A stretch of 64,000 bases of DNA from an uncultured Dehalococcoidia bacterium (GTDB lineage: Bacteria > Chloroflexota > Dehalococcoidia > Lucifugimonadales > UBA3495): contig OY282565.1 of assembly GCA_958296445.1 (NCBI GenBank), positions 2,001,570 to 2,065,569 of the forward strand, written 5' to 3'. Shown here one piece after another: positions 57,145 through 64,000 of the stretch (its first letter is position 1; every line of letters begins with the position of its first letter). A model generated the notes under the pieces. It made no database searches. It had not been told where the DNA came from and saw nothing but the letters and a program-made list of their open reading frames with translations. Made by a program: the position numbers and the translations under genes.

Positions 57145-57160
57145 GGGCTATGATTAGCCC
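57145..57160. promoter_or_regulatory. Inverted repeat upstream of the methyltransferase
   Basis: GGGCTA-TGAT-TAGCCC lies 31 bases before the methyltransferase start, with TACACT (57161-57166) as a possible -10 box after it. Operator or chance palindrome. Confidence 0.35.
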
Positions 57161-57190
57161 TACACTATCTGGAATGGGCCATAGGGCAGT

Positions 57191-58564
57191 ATGAACGCAG
57201 ACAAGCGCCTGGGCAAGCTCAAGGCAACGGATGCCGCGCCTCCGGGCGGCGGTTACGGTGAAGCGGCGGCGGCGCACAACAAGTCGCTGTCCATTCACCG
57301 CTGGGCCAACTGGATCGCCGGGTTTTCCGGCGAGTTCGCCCGCAACGCCATTCTACGTTACTCTCAGAATGACAAGGGCGCGGTAGTGTTAGACCCTTTC
57401 GTTGGGGTAGGCACAACCCTGATAGAGGCTAACCGGCTGGGGTTGGACAGCATCGGCTTTGAGATTAACCCCTTTGCTGCGCTGGTGTGCCGGGTAAAGC
57501 TGGGCGTGGCGGATGTTTGCCTTCGCCAACTGCGGGACGGCGTTCAAGGTTACGGAAATTTTATGGATGACGCTAGCAGTATGGAGCCGCAAAGTTTGCC
57601 GCCCGCAGAGTTCAGGAGCCGTATTCCATTTTTCTCCCCTGCCGTAGAGCGCAAGGTTTTATTGACTCTGGATTATATCAACGATTTGCCGACGCAGATT
57701 AAAGACATATTCAGAGTCGCCTTTGCGTCCGTGATGGTAGATTTCTCCAACTATTCCTATGAGCCCTCACTTGCCACCCGCCCATCCGCCGGAAAATCTC
57801 TGATAGCCGACGCCGAGGTAGCCCGTATTATGGCCGCCAAACTTGGCGATATGGTAGAGGACATCGCAGAGTTTCAGCAGGAAGCCGCCCTTAGACAGGC
57901 TCAAGATATACGTGGGAATGACAGTACGGACTGGCGGATTCACGAGCGTTCCTTCTTTGACGCCGAAAGCTGCCTTGACGCCGCATCGGTTGACTTGGTA
58001 GTGACTTCGCCGCCCTATATGAACAACTATCACTATGTCCGAAACAGCCGCCCGCAATTGTTCTGGAGCGGGTTGGTGCATTCGCCGTCGGATCTAAAGC
58101 CATTGGAAGCCGGCAACTTCGGCAAGTTCTGGCAGACAGTACGAGGCGACGCGCCAATTCCGCTTACGCCGCAATTGCCGCAACTGGAACAGGAAATCGC
58201 GGAAATCCGCGGTATAAACAACGACCGCGGAATCTACGGCGGCAATGGCTGGGCCAACTATGTAACGTCGTATATGAACGACCTAGACAAGTTTTGCGGA
58301 CTGCTGAACCAAGTTCTCAAACCGGGCGGAACCGCCGTGGTAGTGGTAGGAAATTCCATCGTGCAGGGCCATGAAATTAAGGTTGAGGAACGGCTGTGCG
58401 ACATCGCGGAACTGCGCGGGCTATCGGTGTTAAGCGTCGCCAAACTGCGGGAACGGGTAGGCTCCAGCATCATCAACAGCGGAGCGCGGTTGCGCAGCAG
58501 GGAAAACTCGGGGCTGTATGACGCCGCGGTTGCCCTCTGCCGTTGCCGTCTGCCATTGCAATAA
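57191..58564 (+). CDS. Orphan amino-group DNA methyltransferase (N4-cytosine/N6-adenine)
   Basis: 457 residues. SAM motif VLDPFVGVGTTLIEA (near 67) precedes the catalytic TSPPYMNNYHY (near 268), and a C-terminal LKPGGTAVVVVGNS block closes the Rossmann fold. The order and TSPPY (rather than DPPY) favour N4-cytosine or N6-adenine modification of the alpha/beta class with a long intervening target region. Residues 54-63 (ILRYSQNDKG) and 234-244 (LRQAQDIRGND) are encoded by pieces of two dispersed repeat families. No restriction endonuclease is next to it. Confidence 0.88.
   Translation: MNADKRLGKLKATDAAPPGGGYGEAAAAHNKSLSIHRWANWIAGFSGEFARNAILRYSQNDKGAVVLDPFVGVGTTLIEANRLGLDSIGFEINPFAALVCRVKLGVADVCLRQLRDGVQGYGNFMDDASSMEPQSLPPAEFRSRIPFFSPAVERKVLLTLDYINDLPTQIKDIFRVAFASVMVDFSNYSYEPSLATRPSAGKSLIADAEVARIMAAKLGDMVEDIAEFQQEAALRQAQDIRGNDSTDWRIHERSFFDAESCLDAASVDLVVTSPPYMNNYHYVRNSRPQLFWSGLVHSPSDLKPLEAGNFGKFWQTVRGDAPIPLTPQLPQLEQEIAEIRGINNDRGIYGGNGWANYVTSYMNDLDKFCGLLNQVLKPGGTAVVVVGNSIVQGHEIKVEERLCDIAELRGLSVLSVAKLRERVGSSIINSGARLRSRENSGLYDAAVALCRCRLPLQ
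57350..57376 (+). repeat. Family A repeat fragment inside the methyltransferase gene
   Basis: TTCTACGTTACTCTCAGAAT then GACAAG matches the family A arm ATTCTTCG...CTCAGAATGACA. Read as ILRYSQNDK. Confidence 0.75.
57890..57922 (+). repeat. Family B repeat fragment inside the methyltransferase gene
   Basis: CTTAGACAGGCTCAAGATAT and CGTGGGAATGAC match the family B core (CTTAGACAAGCTCAGGATGA). Read as LRQAQDIRGND. Confidence 0.75.
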
Positions 58565-58578
58565 TTAGCGCATCCCCG

Positions 58579-59010
58579 CTAATCCCCCTCGTACAAACCC
58601 CGCAGTATTTCCTCGGGCAACCCGGCGTCCTCCAAGGGCATCAGGCGGACGGGTATGTTTTTGGTTTGGGCCGCGGCTATTTCCACCAGTATGCCTTTGC
58701 TCTGCTCCCAGCCCGGCAGTTGCAACACCAGCAGTTCGTCGGCGCGGGCCAGAAACTGCAAGTCGAAGGCGTACCAGCCCTGCGGCGGGTAGAAACCTCG
58801 CAGCGCCAATTCCCCGGTGTATACCATCGGCGACAGCACTATCTTGCCGCCGTTGACCAGCTTTCCGCAGACGAACCGCACCGCCTCCAAGCGGGCTTCC
58901 CGCACCGCGGCGGAATCCGAGGCATAGGGCGACGCGAGGTATATCAGCGTCGGCTGCATATAATCCAGATACTCCAGGGCCATAAAATCCGCTACATCCC
59001 GCGATACCAT
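58579..59010 (-). CDS. DUF1937 (nucleoside deoxyribosyltransferase-like) protein
   Basis: 143 residues. YLASPYASDSAAVREARLEA (near 25-44), SPMVYTGELA and the ADELLVLQLPGWEQSKGILV block are the DUF1937 pattern, a relative of nucleoside 2-deoxyribosyltransferases often found in phages and beside DNA-modification genes. ATG 59010 follows AAAGGAG. Convergent with the methyltransferase, separated by 14 bases. Confidence 0.83.
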   Translation of the reverse strand: MVSRDVADFMALEYLDYMQPTLIYLASPYASDSAAVREARLEAVRFVCGKLVNGGKIVLSPMVYTGELALRGFYPPQGWYAFDLQFLARADELLVLQLPGWEQSKGILVEIAAAQTKNIPVRLMPLEDAGLPEEILRGLYEGD

Positions 59011-59083
59011 AGGCCGCTCCTTTCCCTATAAATAATTTGGAGATTATAAACTTTGTTGCCCGCAGCACTGCTATTCCCGCGTA

Positions 59084-59190
59084 TGTCATTCTGAGCAAAG
59101 CGAAGAATCCCGGCTTGGGCGGTGAGACCCTTCGCTCCGCTCAGGGTGACAAGTAACGCTCAGGGTGACAAGTAGCGCTCAGGGTGACAA
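59084..59190. repeat. Family A palindrome, copy 3, with tandem end duplications
   Basis: Reverse-oriented copy (TGTCATTCTGAGCAAAGCGA ... CGCTCAGGGTGACA, 59084-59151). Its right end is repeated twice more with a 19-base period (CGCTCAGGGTGACAAGTA units to about 59190). A partial family D piece (GCTATTCCCGCG) precedes it. Fills the 59011-59240 gap. Confidence 0.85.
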
Positions 59191-59240
59191 ACGGTTGGGT
59201 TGTTGATAACGGGTTGGCGGGCTGGCTGCCGTTAAGCGGC

Positions 59241-61583
59241 CTAGCCGTTGCCGTCCTTTTCCCACAGCGCTTCCAGCACTGCGCCGGGGGACATCGGCAG
59301 CCGGTCCATTCGGACGCCTACGGCGTCGTGGATGGCGTTGGCGATGGCGGCCATCGGGGGAACGATAGGCACTTCGCCGACGCCGCGCACGCCGTAGGGA
59401 TGGCCGGGGTTGGCGATTTCCACCACTACCGTGTCAATCATCGGCAGGTCAAGGCTGGTGGGCATCCGGTAGTCGAGGAACGTGGGGTTCTGCATATTGC
59501 CGTTGCCGTCGAACACGTATTCCTCGTTCAGCGCCCAGCCGATGCCCTGGACGGCGCCGCCCTGAATCTGGCCTTCGACGTAGCTGGGATGAATCGCCTT
59601 GCCCGCGTCCTGTAGGGCGGTAAAGCGCAAGACGTCCACCTTGCCGGTGTCGGGGTCAACCTCGACGTCGGCGATGTGGACAGCGAAAGCGCCGCCTACG
59701 CCCGTGGGGGCCACGTTGCCGCGCCCGGAAACCGGGCCGCCGGTGGCGTTGAGCCGGGCCGCCAGTTCCTTGAAACTGAGCCGCAGTTCCGGGTCGGAGG
59801 TGTGGGACACGCCGCCATCCTTGTATTCCGCTAGGCTGGAGTCAACGTCCCAAATGCGGGCGGCGCGTTCCACCAACTGGTTGCGGATGTCCAGCGCGGC
59901 CTCGTAGGCGGCCCAGCCGGTCTTGAAAGCGACGCCGCTGCCGCCGGTCATTGAGGTGTAGCCCACCGAATCGGTGTCGCCCACCAGCGGGCGCACATCC
60001 TCGGCGGCGATGCCCAGCACTTCGGCCAACTGCATCGAAACCGCGGCGCGGGAACCGCCGATGTCGGGCGAACCTTCGATGAGGCTTACCGTGCCGTCGG
60101 CGTTGACGCTGGCGACAGCGCTGGAGGGGCCGCTGGCGTTGAACCAGTAACCGGCGGCCACGCCCCGGCCCCGGTTCCGGCCTGCCCCGTTATTCTTTTC
60201 CAGAGGGGCGCTCCAATGCTCGTGGTCTTTGGCCGCCTGGAGGGTTTCGATGTTGCCTATCTTGCCGAAAACCGGGCCGGTTAGCCGCCGCGTGCCTTCC
60301 TTGGAGCCGTTGAGCAGGCGGAACTCTAGGGCGTCCATACCGATTTTCTGGCAAATTTCGTCCAGCACGGTCTCAATGGCGAAAGCCGCCGCCGGGGCGC
60401 CGGGGGCCCGGTAGGCCGCCGTCTTGGGCTTGTTCAGCACCACGTCGAAACCTTCCAGCCGCCCGTTGGCGATGTCGTAGGGGCCGGTCATACATTGGAC
60501 GCCGGGGTTGATGGGCGAACCGGGGTAGGCCCCGGCTTCGTAGGCCATAGAGGCGTCAACCGCAGTGATGCGCCCGTCGCTGGTTGCGCCCACCTTGCAA
60601 CGCATCCACGACCCGGCGGTGGGGCCGGAACCCTGAAACACCTCGGCGCGGCTCATGCTCAGCTTAACCGGATGCCCGGTCTTGCGCGACAGGATGGCGG
60701 CTACCGGCTCCAGATAAACCAGCGTCTTGCCGCCAAAGCCGCCGCCGATTTCCATAGGGATAACCTTGATACTGGAGATAGGCACTCCGGCAACCAGGGC
60801 CACTTGGTCGCGCACATTGAAATGGCCTTGACTGCTGCACCAGATAGTCAGCTCGCCGTCGGGGTTCCAGTCGGCGGTGGCGGTGTGCGGTTCGATGTAG
60901 CCCTGATGCACCGATTGAGTGCGAAACTCCCGCTCGACAATGACGTCGGCTTCCCGGAATCCCTGCTCAATGTCGCCCATCTCGAAAAGGAAATGATTGG
61001 CGATATTGGTGCTGTCGGCCCCGTCATCGTCATCGCGCAGCCCGCCGGGGCGCATATTGGGGTTGGCGACGTTAGCCAGCCGCTGGTGCAGCACCGGCGC
61101 CCCGGGCTGCATCGCTTCCAGCACGTCGGTGACCGAGTCCAGCACTTCGTACTCGACCTCGATAAGCTCCAGGGCCTGCTCGGCGATGTGGGCGCTGGTG
61201 GCGGCCACGGCGGCGACGGCGTGGCCCCGGTAGAGGGCCTTGTCGTCGGCCAGACAGTTGTTGCTCAGGAACTTGGGGTTGACCATCGAGGCTTCGGTCA
61301 TATCGCTAATGCGGCCCCGGGGCTGGGGCAAATCGGCTGAAGTGACCACCGCCCGCACCCCGGCCAGAGCCTCGGCCCGGGCGGTGTTGACGGATTTGAT
61401 GCGGGCATGGGCATGAGGGCTGCGCAGCACGCGGGCATACAGCAGTCCCGGCAGGTTAATGTCCGCCCCGTAGCGGGCGCGGCCCGTAACCTTCTCCGCG
61501 CCGTCCTGCCGGATGGGGCGGGTTCCCACCACGTTAAATTCCTGATTGGAAAGCACCACATTGGAGCCGGTGATGGTGGTCAT
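59241..61583 (-). CDS. Molybdenum hydroxylase large (molybdopterin-binding) subunit
   Basis: 780 residues of the xanthine dehydrogenase/CoxL family. N-terminal a/b hammerhead domain (RPIRQDGAEKVTGRARYGAD), then GGGFGGK, YRAPGAPAAAFAIE and GGSGVAFKTGWAAYEAA cofactor loops, and the active-site Glu E737 in RGVGEVPIVPP. No AYRCSFR loop, so not a form I CO dehydrogenase; substrate likely an aldehyde, purine or N-heterocycle. GAGGAGG precedes the ATG. The FAD and 2Fe-2S subunits are not adjacent. Confidence 0.92.
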   Translation of the reverse strand: MTTITGSNVVLSNQEFNVVGTRPIRQDGAEKVTGRARYGADINLPGLLYARVLRSPHAHARIKSVNTARAEALAGVRAVVTSADLPQPRGRISDMTEASMVNPKFLSNNCLADDKALYRGHAVAAVAATSAHIAEQALELIEVEYEVLDSVTDVLEAMQPGAPVLHQRLANVANPNMRPGGLRDDDDGADSTNIANHFLFEMGDIEQGFREADVIVEREFRTQSVHQGYIEPHTATADWNPDGELTIWCSSQGHFNVRDQVALVAGVPISSIKVIPMEIGGGFGGKTLVYLEPVAAILSRKTGHPVKLSMSRAEVFQGSGPTAGSWMRCKVGATSDGRITAVDASMAYEAGAYPGSPINPGVQCMTGPYDIANGRLEGFDVVLNKPKTAAYRAPGAPAAAFAIETVLDEICQKIGMDALEFRLLNGSKEGTRRLTGPVFGKIGNIETLQAAKDHEHWSAPLEKNNGAGRNRGRGVAAGYWFNASGPSSAVASVNADGTVSLIEGSPDIGGSRAAVSMQLAEVLGIAAEDVRPLVGDTDSVGYTSMTGGSGVAFKTGWAAYEAALDIRNQLVERAARIWDVDSSLAEYKDGGVSHTSDPELRLSFKELAARLNATGGPVSGRGNVAPTGVGGAFAVHIADVEVDPDTGKVDVLRFTALQDAGKAIHPSYVEGQIQGGAVQGIGWALNEEYVFDGNGNMQNPTFLDYRMPTSLDLPMIDTVVVEIANPGHPYGVRGVGEVPIVPPMAAIANAIHDAVGVRMDRLPMSPGAVLEALWEKDGNG

Positions 61584-61692
61584 TTTGCGTTCCTCCTCAA
61601 TCTTGGGATAGAGGTTAGCGCTCGCTTAGCAATTCTAGGGATGGTTTTCGGTTCTTAACGCCATTGCCCGAATCAGATCATCCGGCTAATCC

Positions 61693-61720
61693 TTTAATCC
61701 TGAAAATCCTGATTCAGACA
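61693..61720. repeat. Family C repeat, half copy
   Basis: AATCCTGAAAATCCTGATTC followed by AGACA is identical to the right arm of the element at 41461-41548. It lies in the gap upstream of the molybdenum hydroxylase. Confidence 0.85.
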
Positions 61721-61758
61721 AATAATAACGCCGCCTGATTTTAGCGCAGACGCCGGGC

Positions 61759-63492
61759 CTACACTCCCCGCGCCAGCCGTTCCATTTCCACCGCGAACCA
61801 TAGGGCCAGGCCGCCGCTGCGGTCGTCAAAGCCGTAGATGGCCGGGCGGTCGAGGTAGCGACGGACGTTGGGCTGAACGCCGGTGCTGGCGCAGGCGTCC
61901 ACCACGTTGCCTACGTCGTCTATGCGTTCCGATACGGCTTGCCAAGCCAGTTCCGCGCTGTCGCGGCAGTCGCCGGGGAGCCAGCCGCGGCGCAGGCCGC
62001 GGGCCAAGGCGTAGCCCATCATACAGGTAGCGGTAAATTCGTCATAGGAACCGGGAAAGTCCAGCACTTGAGGCAGCAGCCCGGATTGACGCTGCAACCG
62101 GCCCAGCGACTCCATCAACCGCACATACATCGCCATTACCGCCGGGCGGGCGGCGTGGCCTTGGGGCAGATAGGTTAGCGTTTCGGCCAGGCCCAGAGCG
62201 GCGAACCCGTTGCCCCGGCCCCAATAAAAGGGGGCGGAGCGGCAGTGCCAGAACAGCCCGCTTTCCTGCTGGATGTTTCCGTCCAGCAGAAAGGCCGTAA
62301 GCAATTCCAGGTAGCGGCCTTCGCCGGTAAGCTGGAAGGCGCGGCCCAGCAGCGCCCCGGCCATAAACATATCCTCGGTGCGAAAGTCCGGGTCGCAGGG
62401 GGGCGGCGCTTCCCCCGGCGGGGCGGGCCGGAAACGGTTGGCGGCGTCAATTATCAGGTTGGCATAGCGGGCGTCGCTAGTGGCGATGGCAAGTTCATCG
62501 CCCCACACCACCGAGGCCAGGGCCGAGGCCGCCAGCCCCTCGCCGAATCCGCCCGGCCCGGATGCGCCGTCAACGAAATCGCGGAGCAAAGCGGTGATTT
62601 CGGGGCGCGGGTCAACGCTGGCCGGGTCAAGCTGGGCCAAGCGCAGCCGCCCACTGACGGGAACGCCCTGGGTGTAGACTATGGGGTCAAAGGAATGGCC
62701 GTAGACCCTAGCAAGGATGCGGCCCACTTCGGCCCGGCTGCGACTGCGGCGGGCGGACAAGGCCCGGCGGGCGTCCGACGGCCCCAGCAACGCCGGATTT
62801 TGCTGGCCTGACTGCCGGATTACGCCGAACAGCCGGCTAAGCTCGCGGGAAAGCTGTTCGCCGTAGGCAGTGAGACGCAGGCCGGGAATGGTTCCCAACC
62901 CCTCCGGGAAACCGTCGCCCAAAGCCGCCAAAAGGCTGTCATCCTCTATTTCGCGGGCGGCCAGCGCCGGGGCCAAGTGGCGGGCGGCGGCGTTGCATTC
63001 CCAACGGACGGAGCCCTCGCCCGCCTGCACTTCCAGCACCAGGTCGGGGGCCTGAAAGCAAATCCAGCGCCACAGATAGCGCTTTTCCGGGTCCAGTTCG
63101 TCGAAATAGAAATTGCCTTCGGGGGGATAGCCCCGCGACGGGTTGCCGCCCGCGCCGTTGCCCGGCCCCAAGTCCAGACGCAAGCCGTCGGGGTTGGCGC
63201 AAGGCACGGCGCTGAGGGCGATGCGCAAGGCCAAGGCGTCGCCGCCGCCCGCGTACAGCTCCAGGGCGTGCAACGCCGTGTCCACATCGGCGGCGCGGCC
63301 CGACAACCCGCCCAGCAACAGGATACGCGCCCTGGCAGTGTCGGGTGCATAGGCGTGGCGGTCCAGCAACGCGGGAATGGGCGTCAGCGAGCGGGTCACG
63401 CCGCAGGCCGTGCGGCTCCAGAACCCCGGACGGGCCAGCGCCAGCGTATCCAGCGCCTCCCGGACGCCCCGCTCGCTGCCGGAATTAGCCAC
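61759..63492 (-). CDS. Fusion of an M14-like domain and a GH88/GH105-like domain
   Basis: 577 residues. Residues 55-170 look like a zinc-carboxypeptidase (M14) fold without its ligands: RILLLGGLSGR where HxxE is expected, then SAVPCANPDGLRLDLGPGNG and APDLVLEVQAGEG. Residues 310-575 match the six-hairpin GH88/GH105 unsaturated glucuronyl/rhamnogalacturonyl hydrolases: DFRTEDMFMAGALLGRAF (candidate acid D374), YWGRGNGFAALGLAETL (424-429), VLDFPGSYDEFTATCMM. No signal peptide. GTG start, five bases after the next gene. A cytosolic sugar or amino-sugar-conjugate hydrolase is a guess. Confidence 0.72.
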   Translation of the reverse strand: MANSGSERGVREALDTLALARPGFWSRTACGVTRSLTPIPALLDRHAYAPDTARARILLLGGLSGRAADVDTALHALELYAGGGDALALRIALSAVPCANPDGLRLDLGPGNGAGGNPSRGYPPEGNFYFDELDPEKRYLWRWICFQAPDLVLEVQAGEGSVRWECNAAARHLAPALAAREIEDDSLLAALGDGFPEGLGTIPGLRLTAYGEQLSRELSRLFGVIRQSGQQNPALLGPSDARRALSARRSRSRAEVGRILARVYGHSFDPIVYTQGVPVSGRLRLAQLDPASVDPRPEITALLRDFVDGASGPGGFGEGLAASALASVVWGDELAIATSDARYANLIIDAANRFRPAPPGEAPPPCDPDFRTEDMFMAGALLGRAFQLTGEGRYLELLTAFLLDGNIQQESGLFWHCRSAPFYWGRGNGFAALGLAETLTYLPQGHAARPAVMAMYVRLMESLGRLQRQSGLLPQVLDFPGSYDEFTATCMMGYALARGLRRGWLPGDCRDSAELAWQAVSERIDDVGNVVDACASTGVQPNVRRYLDRPAIYGFDDRSGGLALWFAVEMERLARGV

Positions 63493-63497
63493 GGCGG

Positions 63498-64000
63498 TTA
63501 TGACTCCCGCGGCTTTTGCACTAAGTCAACGTTGACCGTGCGGGCCGCGCTTACGGTGAAAGTCAAAGAAGCCGTGCCGCCGCCCTCGGTGCTGTTCATC
63601 ACCTCAATGTTGGCCGGGCCGTGCAGGTAGAGGATTTCATCGCCCTCCACCCGGAAGGGGCGGTCGTGGCCGGGGTAAAAGACGTTGGAAGACGCCACCA
63701 TCTTTTCGACGCTGGCATGGGCGTCCTCGGTATCCCAGAAAATGTTGTAGGGGATGCCTCGCGCCACCGTGCCGCTCTCCGGCATTGCGTCGCCCGCAAT
63801 CAGCACCTTTTCGCCGTCTATGTCGGCCAGCACGCTCATGTGGCCTTTGGTATGGCCCGGCGTTTCCAGCACGGTCACGCCCTCGACGATGGTATCGCCT
63901 TCGGACACGACTTCCACCTTCATATTGCGCATCATATCGGCCATGCCCGCCGCCACCGCCAAGTCCCAGCGGTTGGGATTGCGGGCGTAGTCAATCTCGG
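63498..64000 (-). CDS. Metallo-beta-lactamase-fold hydrolase, partial
   Basis: The C-terminal 167 residues of a gene cut by the right window edge; the frame stays open to base 64000. ETPGHTKGHMSVLADIDGEK, LIAGDAMPESG and YPGHDRPFRVEGDE hold the His, Asp and His ligands of the second metal site. The first HxHxDH motif should lie outside the window. Ends in a beta-rich tail of about 50 residues. Same operon as the M14/GH105-like gene (5-base spacing). Confidence 0.85.
   Translation of the reverse strand, partial: EIDYARNPNRWDLAVAAGMADMMRNMKVEVVSEGDTIVEGVTVLETPGHTKGHMSVLADIDGEKVLIAGDAMPESGTVARGIPYNIFWDTEDAHASVEKMVASSNVFYPGHDRPFRVEGDEILYLHGPANIEVMNSTEGGGTASLTFTVSAARTVNVDLVQKPRES

Noticed and set aside
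59241..61583. Aerobic CO dehydrogenase large subunit
   Set aside because: The AYRCSFR active-site loop of form I CoxL is missing and no coxS or coxM gene adjoins.

Overview
The window is a GC-rich bacterial chromosome segment. Almost all of it is coding, with short intergenic gaps. Many starts are GTG or TTG, and most genes have clear GGAGG-type ribosome binding sites. A long S12, zinc-type S14, S4 and L36, a zinc-lid adenylate kinase and dispersed palindromes that translate as ILSxAKNL or LRQAQD peptides fit best with a Chloroflexota genome, Dehalococcoidia/SAR202-like. That placement is an inference from sequence character, not a phylogeny.

Layout. Positions 35-3086 carry type II glutamine synthetase, an internally duplicated protein of unknown function and a lone HicB-like protein. 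Positions 3128-24601 are one very long ribosomal superoperon on the + strand: str (S12, S7, EF-G, no tuf), S10, spc, alpha, then L17, TruA, L13 and S9, with SecY, Adk, Map, IF-1, L36 and RpoA in their classical places. It has a near-consensus promoter at 3128-3156. L4, S17, L5, S5 and RpoA carry unusual acidic or Gly/Arg-rich tails.

Positions 24602-32912 are a - strand block. A promoter at 32884-32912 reads through a short leader ending in an intrinsic terminator, then mtnA, mtnP, a rhodanese, ahcY and metK (the SAM/SAH/methylthioadenosine cycle), followed by a phosphohexomutase and a polysaccharide deacetylase. The leader looks like an attenuator or riboswitch and is the best candidate here for an undescribed regulatory element.

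Positions 32945-64000 are mosaic accessory and housekeeping DNA: two oligopeptide ABC ATPases, a Kef-type antiporter, tRNA-Leu and tRNA-Lys, a membrane-anchored collagen-like protein, a metallophosphoesterase, an asparaginase-family protein lacking the usual Asp after the catalytic Thr, two MFS transporters, the molybdenum-enzyme accessory pair mocA/xdhC, a class I amidotransferase, gyrA, two alpha/beta hydrolases, a flavin reductase, a BtuF-like binding protein, an HpaI-type aldolase, a Fe-ADH-family protein lacking most metal ligands, an orphan DNA methyltransferase, a DUF1937 protein, a molybdenum hydroxylase large subunit, and an apparent M14-like/GH105-like fusion next to a metallo-beta-lactamase gene cut by the window edge.

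Several families of small dispersed palindromes sit between genes, and recognisable pieces of them are translated inside the phosphohexomutase and the methyltransferase.
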